A stretch of 64,000 nucleotides of DNA from Kuschelorhynchus macadamiae (GCA_030620095.1 JAUTXW010005215.1:522501-586500), one strand, 5' to 3'; shown: positions 11,540 to 24,130, counted from the stretch's first letter. The notes: generated by a model from the sequence alone, not told the origin. A program made the numbers and translations.

Positions 11540-12740
11540 ATGTTCCTAAATGAATATTGACCCAAATTTGCCTTTTAAAAAGGGAAAGAATCATAAATAG
11601 GGAAGTTCCGGGTAAAGGAAATGTATCGATTTTTTTTAACATGTATTAGTCTAAAATCACATTTTAAGAGTAAAATATTGATAACAATTATGTAAAATAT
11701 TAACTAAGTTAAAATAACAAAACCTATATATTATTTTTATAATTAAAATTAAGTAACTTTAACCGAATTTTTAACAATGACTTCTAGATTTTTTTTTACT
11801 AATTTAGATAGTATAATAAAATTAATATCTGTTGTAAAAGCAACAACAATTATAGATTGTCAAATAATATATCTTTTCAGAATGTATCTATTTTTTTATG
11901 TTTGGCCATACCACGAAGGCCTGAGGTCTAAGAATATTGCACCCCTTACATTAAACCGTGGTTGCGTTTTTTGGTTACCCATGCCCTGCACTGTAGGGCG
12001 TGGAGTCGGAGTTTTTTCACCAAATTATATCTTGATGTAATAAATATCCCTTAAAGATTTATTTATGCGGTTTTCTTATAATTTTACTTAAATAGACAAA
12101 TAAATAAAAACACAGGTTTTACTTTGTTAACTGTCACTTATTTTAAGAAATCGTGGTTCTTGGGTTTAGAGCGTGTCAGATTGGAATTACTTTCCGACGT
12201 TTCGCCTACGATTGTACGAGGTATCTTCAGGGATCTTCACTGCACAAGATCAAAACATTGAATTCATAAACAGAACACTATTCGACTATCTTATCTACTT
12301 AATACTATAGTAAACAACTAACAGCTTTTATTAGCTTACCCACTTCTAAATAAAGACAGATCAAAATATAGTTTTGAAAATAAAAAAAAAATCTTCCTAG
12401 CATTCCAAGCATCACTAAAGCTCAGTGTTTCAAGGCTTCTACAAAACCACTAAATAGCAGCTTAATTTTTTTCTTAAATAATGATAAAGACATATTGTAC
12501 AAACCAATAGAGTCTATAGAAATTTCGCAGATTGCGACTCAGGTTTGTTCTTTTATATAGAACTACAAAATAATTTTGATCCCGAATCTGTCTAAGCAAT
12601 CAAATGATTGTTTATTGGTTTAAATAGTATTACAAAATCTGACATTATTCCATGTTGATGCAGAGGCAGTATCCTATAGTGCAATTTCTAGGAAATTATG
12701 ATTAACTATGGGGATGTTAAATTTAAAAAAACTTCTTAAA
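11540..12740. other. Unassigned AT-rich DNA
   Basis: No coding signal. Near 12203-12233 the sequence CCGACGTTTCGCC...GGTATCTTCAGGGATC resembles a phrase common in arthropod repeats; a related phrase, ACGTGTTTCTGAC...GTCTTCATCAGT, is at 3443-3473. I could not assign either to an element. Confidence 0.5.
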
Positions 12741-12749
12741 ATTGTATCT

Positions 12750-13530
12750 TCTTGTAGGTATGTAGAAGTGCATTAGAGCTTCTAAAATCTTTACAACTGC
12801 ATTTAATACATTCCAGCATCTTAAGTGCAGAGTTAATCATTTGATCAATATGTGGATTAAAACACCACTTTGCTGTCCATTATAACCCTCATGTCCCTGA
12901 CTTCATTAACAACCCTAATATTTTTATTATTTAAAGTATAATTAAAATCAAATGTATGTTTATTTTTTGTAAATGAGATTGTTTGCAGATGGTACAAAAC
13001 CTTAATAAATCTTCCTGCAACAGTTCACGTTCACAGTCCTCAACAGATTTAATAACTTTAAAAATTTTAATATCATCTGCGTAGATCAAATATCTTCAAT
13101 GCATTAAGCAGGACTTAACACGGTTATTCAAGATGTTGAGAAGTGTGTGGCACTTAAGGACAACAAAAATGAGTCACATTTATGAACCAGGACTATAAGA
13201 TGACACCTACTAGCCGCACTAACTCCGATGAAATTATTTGATAAAATATTGTTATTAAAATTTTTTGATCAAGCCTGTCAAATGCTTTGCTAAGATCTGT
13301 ATAAATCACATCGACCTGTCGCTGTGAGTCCAGGGCATCTGTTACATGTTCAGAAAAACTGAACTTTTTGAAAAAAAGCCATGTTGTTCCTCAATAATTT
13401 TTACCATAACTTCGCAAAAAATAAGCTCAACAAATTTTTCTAAGACCTTTGTTTTTTGACATCCGAGTGCATGCATCCTTTAAAGATTAAAATTATATAT
13501 GATTCTTTCCACTTTGATGGAAGATATCCA
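12750..13530 (-). pseudogene. Non-LTR retrotransposon (LINE) reverse-transcriptase relic
   Basis: On the minus strand, with several frame changes, reverse-transcriptase blocks follow in order. Near 13400 is an EEQHGF segment. Near 13330-13270 are RQVDVIYTDLSKAFD and LDQKI, the block containing the first catalytic Asp. Near 13095-13050 is YLIYADDIKIFKVIK, the YADD catalytic motif. After this comes thumb-region sequence with TYTLNNK-like and SALKMLECIK-like words down to about 12770. Stops and shifts are frequent, so it is dead. Endonuclease and upstream parts are not visible. The order and the YADD box make the assignment to a jockey/CR1-like LINE secure at the level of reverse transcriptase; the clade is uncertain. 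Confidence 0.75.
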
Positions 13531-13551
13531 GAATGTAGCGATTTGTTATAC

Positions 13552-13590
13552 AGTGTGTCCCAGATTCTCTTCTCTATATAGGGATTATAA
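13552..13590 (+). repeat. Solo copy of the foldback terminus of 15736-17837
   Basis: ACAGTGTGTCCCAGATTCTC followed by TTCTCTATATAGGGAT is the reverse complement of 17803-17837, the right end of the foldback repeat. It is either a separate fragment or the true outer left end of a larger element. Confidence 0.6.
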
Positions 13591-13599
13591 CATTTTCAA

Positions 13600-15735
13600 A
13601 TGTATGTATAATTATTTAGTTTATAGTAACAGTGAGGCAAATACAAAATTTGGCTAGTTATATAGTTACTGATTTTCACACAGTGTTCTAACACCATCCT
13701 GTCGAATAACATAATCATACACTTTATAAAAGAAAGTTAATAGAATCTTTATTAATAGGGTGTTACTATTGAAAGTGACATATTTTTAATGTATAATCAG
13801 TTTTAGTTACTAAGATACTGGTCTTCTTGATTAATGAAAATAACAATTTTTTCATTTACAATAAAATATTCTTTTCTTTTTGGGTCCTTCTTTCAGTCCA
13901 TTTCACTCACATGAATTATGATAAACATATTTACTCCCTTCTTTCTTGTAAATATCAATTTAACACTTTAAGAACACTTGAACTATTAGAAAGTTTCAGT
14001 TTACATAGCTTTTTGTTTTCATTTATCCAAGCTGCTTTTCTTTATGTTTGCTTTGTATGGAATGTTTAATGAACATTTTGCTAATGGTTTTTCATTATTT
14101 TTAGCCAATTAGTAATCTGAAACAAAATTGAATATTATAACTTTGCAGTTAAATATAACCTTTAAAATATCAAGACTTTTATGTAAATTACATCTTACAT
14201 ACCTCAATACGTTTTATCCATAATTCATCGGATTACATTTTGTAAAGTATTTTCAACTTCTCTAAATTAAGACAAAAGAAATTTGTTTTTGTTTTGTTTA
14301 TAAATATTCGGAATTTGCCTGCCTTTCTCTTCTGTCACAATGATTTCATTGGTTTCTTTTTTTTCGGCATCCAGCCAGCTTTGACAGTGTCGTGTGTTTT
14401 CATTTCAGTCACGATTTTGGTTCTGCTTAGCGGCAATTCGCCAGCATTATTCGGGGGACGCCGAATATTATCGGATTGTTACTCCCTTATACTAGTGGCG
14501 CCAGCAGTGAACTCCACTGTAATTATTATTTTATTTTATGGCATTAGGTTGGCATAAGTCTGAAGTGAGGAAGAATGATGCAGGGGAATGTCAAACTTGT
14601 TCGAATTTTCTGGAGCTGATTTTCTCGCCCCTTTCTATTGGCTCTCATTAGAGGTGCACCATGTGTCCGGCTTTATAAAAGTGCCTTAATGGACCGATCT
14701 TTTTTAGGTACTGAAAGTATGTCCTAAGTACTTTCTTTTTAAAGTGCTGTGCCGTTGAAAGCCTAAGGCCCATTTATGGACATCATCTGGCTCTAAATTT
14801 TGGTCCCGTTGTGTTTGGTTCCACATTTGATCAACCACGTGAATGGCTTCCTGAATTTTGTTTTGTCTGTCATACCTCGAGAAGCCTTTCTAGATGTCTG
14901 GAAATTCCCTTTGTTGCTGACCGTTGACGTCGAAGGAGCCCTCTAGATGACTAGAGGGTTTCAGGTTAAGAATTCGGGATATGGTTTTGGGATATAGTTA
15001 CACGTTTATGGCGTAATTTTTCGGGTACATAAACCAAGAGTTCTACAATGGCTTTGGAGTTCCTTCCTGTAAGAGTATGAGGAATTAATTCTAAATTTTT
15101 ATATTTATAAATTTTATATAAGGTAACAGAAAGGAAGTAAGTAACCTATTTTTTGTAAAACAGCCTTGGCGAAATACTTTATATTCTTATAACTTTTTCC
15201 TTGCGGCAGTGTGGTAAAAGAAAATTTATGAATTTTTGATTCCCTGTGCGCTATTTAGTTTAATTTTCATATTTACATATTTGTGTCATCACATTTCGCC
15301 AGATGTTCACAGGTTGATGATATAATGGTAATAATTCTAACATATTTCACATCTTTGATATATTTTATATATTTGCATAGAACTTTCTTGATGTATTCAT
15401 TTTTATTTCTTAACATCACTTTGATTGTAAAAGATAAATGAAATTTCATTTATCAAAATTATCTTATATAACAACTCTTAAAAAAAAACAACAAAGGTAT
15501 CATTCAAATTTGACATTTTGCACTTTATATAGTGTTTTATTGAAAAGCCCTCCAAATCTTTATTTTGTCTGCATTTAAATATCGATATAGATTTCTTCCT
15601 AATTGAGTCACAGTCAATTAGGTGGCGACCATTTTAATTTCGAAAGGTGTACCCGAGAACCTGCAACCTACAGCTCTCGGAAAAGATGACTGGCTGCCGT
15701 TAGCATGTATTGGTAAGTTAATAAGGACTTTACGC
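13600..15735. other. No recognisable gene
   Basis: Short frames at 13827-14069 and 14294-14557 have no motif that I recognise and read like AT-rich chance frames. The small perfect hairpin CCCTCTAGATGACTAGAGGG lies at about 14939-14958. The part at 14570-15100 has more balanced base composition than its surroundings, but I found no conserved protein in six frames. Confidence 0.5.
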
Positions 15736-16084
15736 CATAGGATCTCGGCTTCTATTATACCTACAACAAAGGTTAAATGAAAGAAGTTTTAGAGGAAACT
15801 TAGTGCATTCGATATCCGGCTTCAGATCTATGGTCGGTCATTTTTTTGGAAATATCGGCGAAAAACCGAAAATGGCGGATTTCGCCTAGTAAATCCAAAA
15901 TGGTGAATTTGACAGCTGTCCAAAGGTGACTTTATTGGGACACTTTTTTAAGATAAATAAGGCGTGTACGACACTGTGTTTTGCTATCCCGCAACCCGCC
16001 TCAACTTCAAGTTTTGTTACCGCCGCTATATCGATTTTTGGAAAGAGCGTAAAATTTCCAGTTAGGTGATGTGTCACAGGTCCA

Positions 16085-17113
16085 TAAAAGATTTGAGTAT
16101 CATCGAAATATCACACTTCGTAAAGTTAGGTCTCAATTTTTTCTAAGGAGGGATTTATTTGTCACAAGATTACATTAATAAGTAATGTATTAAATGCATT
16201 GAATTTTCAATCCAACATAAATGAAAATAAGGACCAAAAAAAATCAAAATAACTAACTACCTGGGTTACATTAATTTACAAATTTGCAAAATGACGTCCA
16301 TTTGCATCGAGACACTTTTGACAATTGTGTGTGTGTGTGTGTGTGTCCAAAACTCTTTGTCTCAGGATTTCTTTGGTCGCAGGGAGATCAAGTTCATAGA
16401 CCTCAGAATCTGGTCTGTAGACGTCTGACACTTCGTGACAGTTATTCTCAGCCCAATGAAGCTCGTCGCACCATAAGACATGATTTACAAAATCGGGATT
16501 TTCATTACACTTCCTAGTATACCACTCACAGAAGCGTGGTTGTCTTGGAAAATCAGTTTCCTTAAGTTCTTAAACTATTATGGGTTTGTATGGATATTAA
16601 TAAGTTTTTTTCTAACACTCTGTGTGCCGTTGATTTTGGCTCATAAATTTCCTGTTTCGTACAGTTCTTACCGATGCACTAGGGTTTTCGTTGATAGCTT
16701 GTAAAATGTTTCTGTCTCGATTTTCATCGGTATTATTGTATCCGCTTCTAGGTTGTTCGAAGGCCCCATGGTTAAGTAAATTAACTACGATTTCTCTGAA
16801 TTGATTCTCAAAATACCTTGCTGAGGTAATGTCGGCGTTTCTGTGTGACTGCAAGTACAGCTCTAACATGTTAAATTTTTCTTCAGGTATTCCCTATACC
16901 GACCATTTTTAACAGGTCTCGGCAATTTATGTGTCAGATTTATGATTTTATTGAGAGAAAAGCTTAATACTTATTAAAACACAACTTTGGTACTTTCAAT
17001 TATTTAACGTCAAAGTCAAAGCCGACTTTAGTTACAAATAAATCCTGGCCTTCTTAGAAAAAATAGAGACGAACTTTACGAAGTGTGATATTTCGATAAC
17101 ACTCAAATCTTTA
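16085..17113 (-). mobile_element. Small Tc1/mariner element with ~65-bp inverted ends
   Basis: Flanking TA (16085-16086 and 17112-17113) brackets inverted ends beginning AAAGATTTGAGT and continuing through ATCGAAATATCACACTTCGT, matching at both ends over about 65 bp with few differences. TA target sites and a transposase relic inside identify a Tc1/mariner element. It sits inside the foldback repeat 15736-17837. Confidence 0.78.
16270..16870 (-). pseudogene. Mariner-like transposase relic, truncated
   Basis: The minus strand begins with MLELYLQSHRNADITSARYF (16869), a helix-turn-helix N-terminus like that of insect mariner-type proteins, followed by NPSASVRTVRN. After a break, a segment around 16520-16440 reads FCEWYTRKCNENPDFVNHVL then WCDELH, the region leading to the first catalytic Asp. 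The sequence is lost after that: no second or third Asp is visible before the element end. Stops and a large internal or C-terminal deletion make it non-functional. Confidence 0.6.
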
Positions 17114-17446
17114 TGTTTTTAATTTGCTGAAAATGGATAATCAAAATCATAGTAATGATGCTTAGTAAAGACTAGGCGTTGTGGACATATTAATATATGC
17201 CTCAGCTGTAAAGTTGTTGGAGAGAAGGCTGCAAAGAAGGTGGCTTAATTGGGGGTAGAAATACTCAAAACTCCTACTAGTATTTTCTTAAAATTAAAGA
17301 CAATGACCCCAGGCAGTTTTTTTAAATGGACGAGGATGTTATGTGTATATATTAATGTCAAATGTATTACGAAGGACGAACGTTTTGAAAGGCCCTCTCA
17401 AATTCAGCAATTTTATTGGTTGTAGATTAACGCAAACGCCGATTTA

Positions 17447-17503
17447 CGCTAGCCGTTTCCGACAAAGTTAAAGATCGCCATCTTTTCGACGGCTAGCGGA
17501 AAC
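17447..17503. repeat. Short imperfect palindrome
   Basis: ACGCTAGCCGTTTCC on the left is matched by GGAAAC-type and ACGGCTAGCG sequence on the right (17489-17503) around a ~25-base centre. It lies in the non-coding interior of the foldback repeat. Confidence 0.6.
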
Positions 17504-17837
17504 TCAAATGGATGGCGGCAAAAATATAACTGTACCCATTGCTTTACGTTAAATAAACTTCAAGGACAGCGCAAACAGCGACGCAAGACGCAAACTTTTT
17601 CAATCTATAACCCAGGCTTTATTCGTCTTAAAGAAGTGTCCGAATTACCTTTTTGGATTTACTGGCGAAAAACGAAATCCGCAATTTTCAGTTTTTCGCC
17701 GATATTTCCAAAAACAAATCGTAAATCTGAAATCGGATATTGAATGCGCTTCCTCTAAAACTTTTCCCATTTAACCTTTGCTGTAGGTATAATAGGAGCC
17801 GATATCCCTATATAGAGAAGCGAATCTGGGATACACT

Positions 17838-18520
17838 GTAAAAAATATGCAAAGGTGCACAGAGAGAACTGGTGTAGATTTTTAACAATAAGAGCATAAG
17901 CATATCCGGGGTTGGGCCCTTGTTTACATCTAAAGAACGTAAAACTCTAAGATTTTTTCTCTTTTCAAGTATATGGAATACAAATTTCAATTATTGTGAC
18001 TTAAATCATTTACAGATACTATAATATTAGATTGTCATTTTTCACAAAAACGTGGTTTTAATAATCCAACTTTTTTTTTTAAAGCAATCAGTTTATGTGG
18101 GGGCTCTACGAGAAGGTAATCTAAAACTGAATCCGATACTAGCAACAAATTAGGGCGCTTTGCTACAGTACTACGAGTTCATCTAAGTTTTTAATTGAAA
18201 TTAGCTATCAAAGTAGATCCTTATGGTATAATGCGGAACGACCATGGTTACCATCAATTATTAGACCCCACAACCTATCCAGTGACTTGGGAAAATTTCA
18301 TTAAATTATCTTGAATTGATTAAACAATAGTGGTATTTTTTATCAACCCATATGTTAAGCAACAACTTTCTAATATCACAAAAGGTACCCAAATTCTTGA
18401 AATTCTGGGATAGTTTTTCCCATATTTGGTTGTTTACTTGGCAAATACCTTCATACACAAAATAATAAATTCAGTTTGTTAAACTTTCAGTTTGATAATT
18501 GAATTGTAAGAGTTAGCATT
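17838..18520. other. No recognisable feature
   Basis: AT-rich non-coding DNA with no repeat partner that I could find elsewhere in the window. Confidence 0.5.
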
Positions 18521-18529
18521 TTGGAACTT

Positions 18530-18875
18530 TAACATTTTGAAAGGCAGCGTATTGAAATTTTGATATTGTTGGGTTGTGGAGACAAAGTACTGAGTCAGGA
18601 TGAAGTTTGTGTGTTGTTCAATGAAAAGAATTCCGAGAATATAATTACGCGGTCAAATGTGAGTAAGATATTTCACGAATTTAAAAAGAATGGGAAGTTA
18701 GGGATCTACCTAAAATGGGCAGACCGATCATCCTTTTTAACTCAAGACAAAAAACTTGACATACTCCTACCAGTACCAGAAAGTCCACATTTTTCAACTA
18801 ATATCTTTGCGCGTGAGTAGAGCTTCTTTCTGTACAGCGATTACACTGACCGACAAGATTTTTCTAACACAGGCC
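18530..18875 (+). pseudogene. Tc1/mariner transposase relic, N-terminal part
   Basis: The frame running through 18560-18820 encodes a helix-turn-helix start typical of insect mariner-like proteins: CGDKVLSQDEVCVLFNEKN, ITRSNVSKIFHEFKKNGK, then DKKLDILLPV. The relic stops where a 2.2-kb unrelated element begins at about 18876. The C-terminal catalytic part of a similar protein resumes at 21120, so this gene seems to have been split by insertion. Some middle sequence, including the first Asp, is missing. Confidence 0.62.
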
Positions 18876-21078
18876 AGCTCATTATTTTCACAATGGAAAT
18901 ACCCTCCCAATAATAAAAAAAAATATTCGGAAGCCCTAATACGTACCATTTTTTAATAGCCTAATTAGAACCCTTTATATTGGTAGGTAAACAATTTTAT
19001 TGTGGGGCGGCTAACATGAGTCCATTTTACAACGGAAAAATTACCTAGACTGGGTTGTTTACAACATTAGACATAAAATAAACGTTAAACATCACTCTTC
19101 TGTTGAGTTTCGAATTGAATGGTTCTCTGTGTATCGATAAGCAAGTGTATGTGAAGACGAGAATGTCGAGTCAAACGCGCCGAAGTTGTAAAATTTCTCC
19201 TGTCAAAGGTCATTTTCCGAAAATGTAAAAAAAGCCTACTTTAAATATTTTGGTGTGTTAATTGAGAATCAAGATAAGCGGTGGGCTCCCCATATGTACT
19301 GTGTTAGTTGTAGTGTATCGTTGGTGCAGTGGATGAAGGAAAAGAGAAAAAGTATGCCTTTTGTAGTTCCAATGGTATGACGAGAACCCACCAATCATTC
19401 TGACGATTGTTATTTTTGCCTGACAAATATTGAAGGTTATTCCAAAAAGGGAAAGCACAATATAGAATATCCAAATTTGCAATCTGCCGTACGACCTGTT
19501 CCTCATAATGCAAATTTGCCACTGCCGATTGCGCTTTTAAATTGTCAAGCTATTGATTTGGGAGATAATGGAGTTAAAGCATCATCAGGCAGCTTAGAAG
19601 AACAGTGCACCGATCCCGCCTTTACCACAGGTCCCAGATCCGGCGAGTCACATTTGATTGTTCAAAGTGAATTAAATAATTTATTACGTGATTTGGGGTT
19701 ATCCAAGCAACCAGTCAGAACTTCTGGGTTCCCGTCTTAAGGAATGGAACCTATTGGCCAAAGAAACAAAAATTACGAATTTCGGAAAAAGAAATGCTAT
19801 GTTTTCTGAATTTTAAGGTATGGAAAATTCGTTGTGCGCGTGTACTGATATAGACAGTTTAATGCAGGAACTTGATATTGAATATTCTCCCCCGTGAGTG
19901 GCGCTTATTCATAGACTCATCTAAATATAGCTTAAAAGCTGTGTTATTGCATAATAGAAATTTAAAACCCTCTATACCAGTTTTTCCCATTCAGTTGCAA
20001 TGAAAGAAAATTATGAAAATATGCGCACGATTTTGGATAAAATAAACAACGTATAAATGGCAGATATGTGGGAAGTTATAGCGATTTTAGTAGGACTTCA
20101 GGGGGAATTTACAAAATATTGCTGTTTTCTTTATTTATGGGACAGTCGTGCAATAAATCAGCATTATGTAACAAAAATTTGGCCAGAAAGAAGCGAATTT
20201 CAACAGGGATCTTAAAATGTTAAATGTATGCCTCTTGTTGATCCCAAAAATTTCCTTTTGCCTCCTCTTCACATTAAACTTGGACTGATGAAATACTTTG
20301 TGAAGGCTTTGAATAAAGATGGTGATGGATTTAAATGTATAAGACAAGTCTTACCCCAGTTAGGTGATGCCAAATTAAAAGAAGGCATTTTTATTGGGCC
20401 ACAAATAAGAAAATTGCTGGACGATGTCAATTTTACGGAAAAGCTTACCAGGCAGGAACTCAGAGCATGGAATTCATTTGTTAATGTAGTAAGAGGATTT
20501 TTAGGCAACAATATGGATGAAAATTATGAACAATTAGTTAATGAACTCTTAGATGCGTATAAAGCGCTTGGTACCAGAATGTTATTAAAAATTCACTTCC
20601 TCCATTCCCATCTGTCATTTTTTCCTAAAAAATTGGGAGCTGTTAGTGACGGGCAGGGTGAAAGGTTTCACCAAGATATCAGAACAATGGAAATTCGGTA
20701 CCAAGGACGATGGGATCCAGCCATGATGGTTACTACTGCTGGTTTTTGAAGAGAGAAGATAGGACACCTCATAAACGGAAAAAATAAAGTTTAATTAGTG
20801 TTTTAAGTTAATATTTTTCTCGTTTGCTTTTCTCTTAGATGTATGGTAGGTTTAATAGACGAAAACGGTAAACATAGTCAATAAACAGGGTTAAGAATTT
20901 TCTGAAATCATTTTTTCTATAGATATTAAGTATCGTAACATTTGATATGGCTCTACAACTCTAACAAGAAAACCCTACGTGCTACAACTTTCTATTGGTC
21001 ATTTTCGTATTTGGATAGGTCCATTCTATTAGATTATGTTGTTCTGATTTGTGTTACAACAAAAAAATTTTTATATTT
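18876..21078 (+). mobile_element. Unclassified coding repeat element, copy 1
   Basis: This 2.2-kb block is matched on the opposite strand at 45315-48593. Shared sequence starts at CAGCTCATTATTTTC, runs through a broken coding region and ends near GTGTTACAACAAAAAAA. No clear target duplication is seen. At 18868 the flank reads ACACAGGCC, while copy 2 has ACACTGGCC near its other end, so weak inverted termini are possible. It interrupts a Tc1/mariner transposase relic. Confidence 0.7.
19164..20749 (+). pseudogene. Protein of an unclassified arthropod mobile family, copy 1
   Basis: The relic starts near 19164 (MSSQTRRSCKISP). It contains open parts at 19477-19740 (PHNANLPLPIALLNCQAIDL; QSELNNLLRDLGLSKQ) and 20228-20749 (LPPLHIKLGLMKYFVKALNK; DGQGERFHQDI; RWDPAMMV). 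Stops and frame changes lie between them, for example near 19378 and 19738. Copy 2 has the same order. Proteins with these words are frequent as uncharacterised, multi-copy genes in arthropod genomes. I infer a transposase: FIDSSK-SLKAVLLHNG in both copies resembles the first two strands of an RNase-H fold, and the GERFHQD glutamate would suit a catalytic residue. That last step is speculation. Confidence 0.6.
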
Positions 21079-21119
21079 TTTTTTATTTTTATAATTATCT
21101 GTTCTGATCTGATCAAAAT

Positions 21120-21550
21120 CTAGAGTGGTTACGTGAGGGACATACACACAGAAAATCCCCTAGAAGTCAATGTGTGGGCTGGTATAATAAATACCCGAAT
21201 TTAACGAGGGTGATCCAGATATTCTACATGAAAGAATATGTTTTCAACAAGATGGCGCACTACTGCATTTTGTTATAAATGTTCGTATTGGTATTTGGAA
21301 GAAATTTTTCCAATTTTCCAGTAGGTCGACATGGAATGTCCTCCAAGACTTCCGGACCTTATACCATTGGATTTCTTTCTATGAGGGTATTTGGAGGAAA
21401 GAGTGTATAAAAATAGACCAAGCAATGTTGAAGGCCTACAAGATATAATAAGGATGGAGGTTACTAAAAGTTGGGGTGCCTACAAATATAGGGTTGCAGA
21501 AAGAGGGCTGAAAATATTACAAAAAGACGAACAACCCATTTAAACAACTT
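21120..21550 (+). pseudogene. Tc1/mariner transposase relic, C-terminal part
   Basis: Reading across frames gives ILHERICFQQDGALLHFVIN (second catalytic Asp in QQDGA), a VGRHG-like stretch, then a decayed third-Asp region at 21350-21390 that in related proteins is PDLTPLDFFLWG. The order and strand agree with the N-terminal relic at 18530-18875; the gap is the unclassified element at 18876-21078. Multiple stops make it non-functional. Confidence 0.6.
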
Positions 21551-21778
21551 CACGTCTTCCAGCTTTTTTGTGAAAAATAACTCATACAGAAGATAGAAAT
21601 GTTGGGCGTTTCTTTTGAACAATTTTGTATATATATTAGAGAAAAAATCTTTAAAGGCCAAACAAATGTTTTCCCCACTTTCAATGGTTTTATTGTTATA
21701 GGTCTGAGAGGAAGAAGTAGATGAATCTGCGCTTTTCTTTTGTGAAACAAATCTCCAGATTTGCCTGTTATCAAGGGA

Positions 21779-22001
21779 TATATTATGTTCGGTATAATTT
21801 TAAATCTCTGATAATCATTTTTAAGTAGTTGCTAGATCTCAACTCGCTGTACAAATTATAAGAATCCTGGTCATTAAATTTTTTCCACTTTTTATGTACC
21901 CTATTTTTTCTTTTATTAGAATAATAGTAATAATTACTTATAATACGCTTCGTTGTAAATAAATAACTAATATTAATTTTATATTTTAATATTCCAGATA
22001 T
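21779..22001 (+). repeat. 223-bp dispersed repeat, copy 1
   Basis: The segment from TATATTATGTTCGGTATAAT to ATATTCCAGATA is the reverse complement of 24130-24352 with very few differences. It has no coding potential and no inverted ends of its own. Both copies are bounded by TA-rich sequence, suggesting a short mobile element that inserts at TA repeats. Confidence 0.85.
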
Positions 22002-22580
22002 GAACTGCTATGAATAGTATTCCTTTTCAAACCTGAATTTGTTAATTGAACGTGGAATGAAATACATTATTTCTAATAAACTAAATGACGTCTTTCCGTA
22101 CAGAATGGCGAATGAATGTTAATATGAAGTAATTTCACAGAAAATACAGCTAGCTCTATTTTCTGTCGTAATGTTTATTACTCATGAAAGTATACTATAA
22201 TACTTATTACAATTTTATTGTAACTCAGTAGCGGGTTGTGACCTTGGAAACTGGCAGTGCTGCAGCGTGCGGTTTATGCCGAAAATAAAATGTAATACAT
22301 AATTTAACTAAATTAAATAACTCATTTTTCGGCGTTATTGATGATTTTTCAATATACAATATGCCTTGCATTATTCAAAGTAGAGATAAAATAAAAAAAC
22401 TGTTCTTGATTGTCTGCACTCCACATAATAAAACCCATATAAACAATTTTTTTTTCTTAGTTTGCAAACTCAGTGCACTTCTTGACAGCATATCTTGACA
22501 CATGGTAGTCCTTAGAAATTTCTTTATGCGTTTTAGTCTTTTTTATAGGGCGACCAGAAAATGTTTGTATTATACTTTTC
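22002..22580. other. No recognisable feature
   Basis: AT-rich DNA without coding signal or repeat partner in the window. Confidence 0.5.
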
Positions 22581-22583
22581 GAG

Positions 22584-22679
22584 CTATACCGGGTGTCAAC
22601 GAATTTATTAGACAAGCCATAATTTTTGAAGTGTTTGATGTATCAAAACTATATTAGATTAGTTGACACCCGGTATATG
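22584..22679. mobile_element. Tiny TA-flanked inverted-repeat element (MITE-like)
   Basis: TATACCGGGTGTCAAC at the left is mirrored by GTTGACACCCGGTATA at the right, about 60 bp apart. TA at both ends fits a mariner-type non-autonomous element. The same terminal word GTTGACACCCGGTATA occurs alone at 3284-3299. Confidence 0.65.
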
Positions 22680-22990
22680 GGATATTTTCCTTCCTATAAG
22701 GCTCTTATTGAAAGAATAGTTTTCTGGCGTTTTTGCCCAGAAACTATAATATTTCAAATTTTGCCTGCCTTAAAGTTGCTAATAAGTTGTAACTGTTTCG
22801 AAAGCCGCCTTGTAATGAAATAACATAATATTGCCGCCAGTTTGCGACCTGTAAGATACGTTGTCACTAAATGTGCATTCAAATAAATGATAATTGGAAT
22901 ATTAAAAAAAAGTGAAATAGCAGTTTTGTTGCCTTGATATAAGAAATGTGAAAAATATTTTTCACGAGCGTTACAAAAACTCATCTTTTA

Positions 22991-23906
<916 letters not shown>

Positions 23907-24059
23907 CGTAATGTATATTTATAATTGTGTATTAATATATATTGTTTTAGATATATGATAATACATATACTATGTTAGGCGAAACGTAAAATAGAGAGAA
24001 CAAAGTTGGAAGAAGGCGTTTTTATTTTTACATAAACCTAAACCCAAGAAAATTGAAAT

Positions 24060-24061
<2 letters not shown>

Positions 24062-24124
<63 letters not shown>

Positions 24125-24130
24125 ATATAT
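24062..24130. repeat. (TA)n tract
   Basis: TA repeat with one TTTATA interruption, ending at the second copy of the 223-bp repeat. Confidence 0.95.

Larger units (their letters stand above)
15736..17837. repeat. Foldback repeat with ~200-bp inverted arms
   Basis: The left arm (about 15740-15960) matches the reverse complement of the right arm (about 17610-17800). Shared words include TATTATACCTACA, AAGGTTAAATG, GAAATATCGGCGAAAAAC and TAGTAAATCCAAAA. The right arm continues to TGGGATACACTGTA at 17837, while the left arm lacks that terminal ~40 bp, which is found instead at 13552-13590. The interior holds a separate mariner element (16085-17113). The arms suggest a non-autonomous inverted-repeat element. 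Confidence 0.7.

Noticed and set aside
11777..12040. 87-codon plus-strand frame as a small gene
   Set aside because: No motif, no conserved start context, no repeat partner; likely chance in AT-rich DNA.
14294..14557. 87-codon hydrophobic frame that might be a membrane protein
   Set aside because: Composition follows the T-rich DNA; no start context, no conserved motif and no neighbour that would support a gene.
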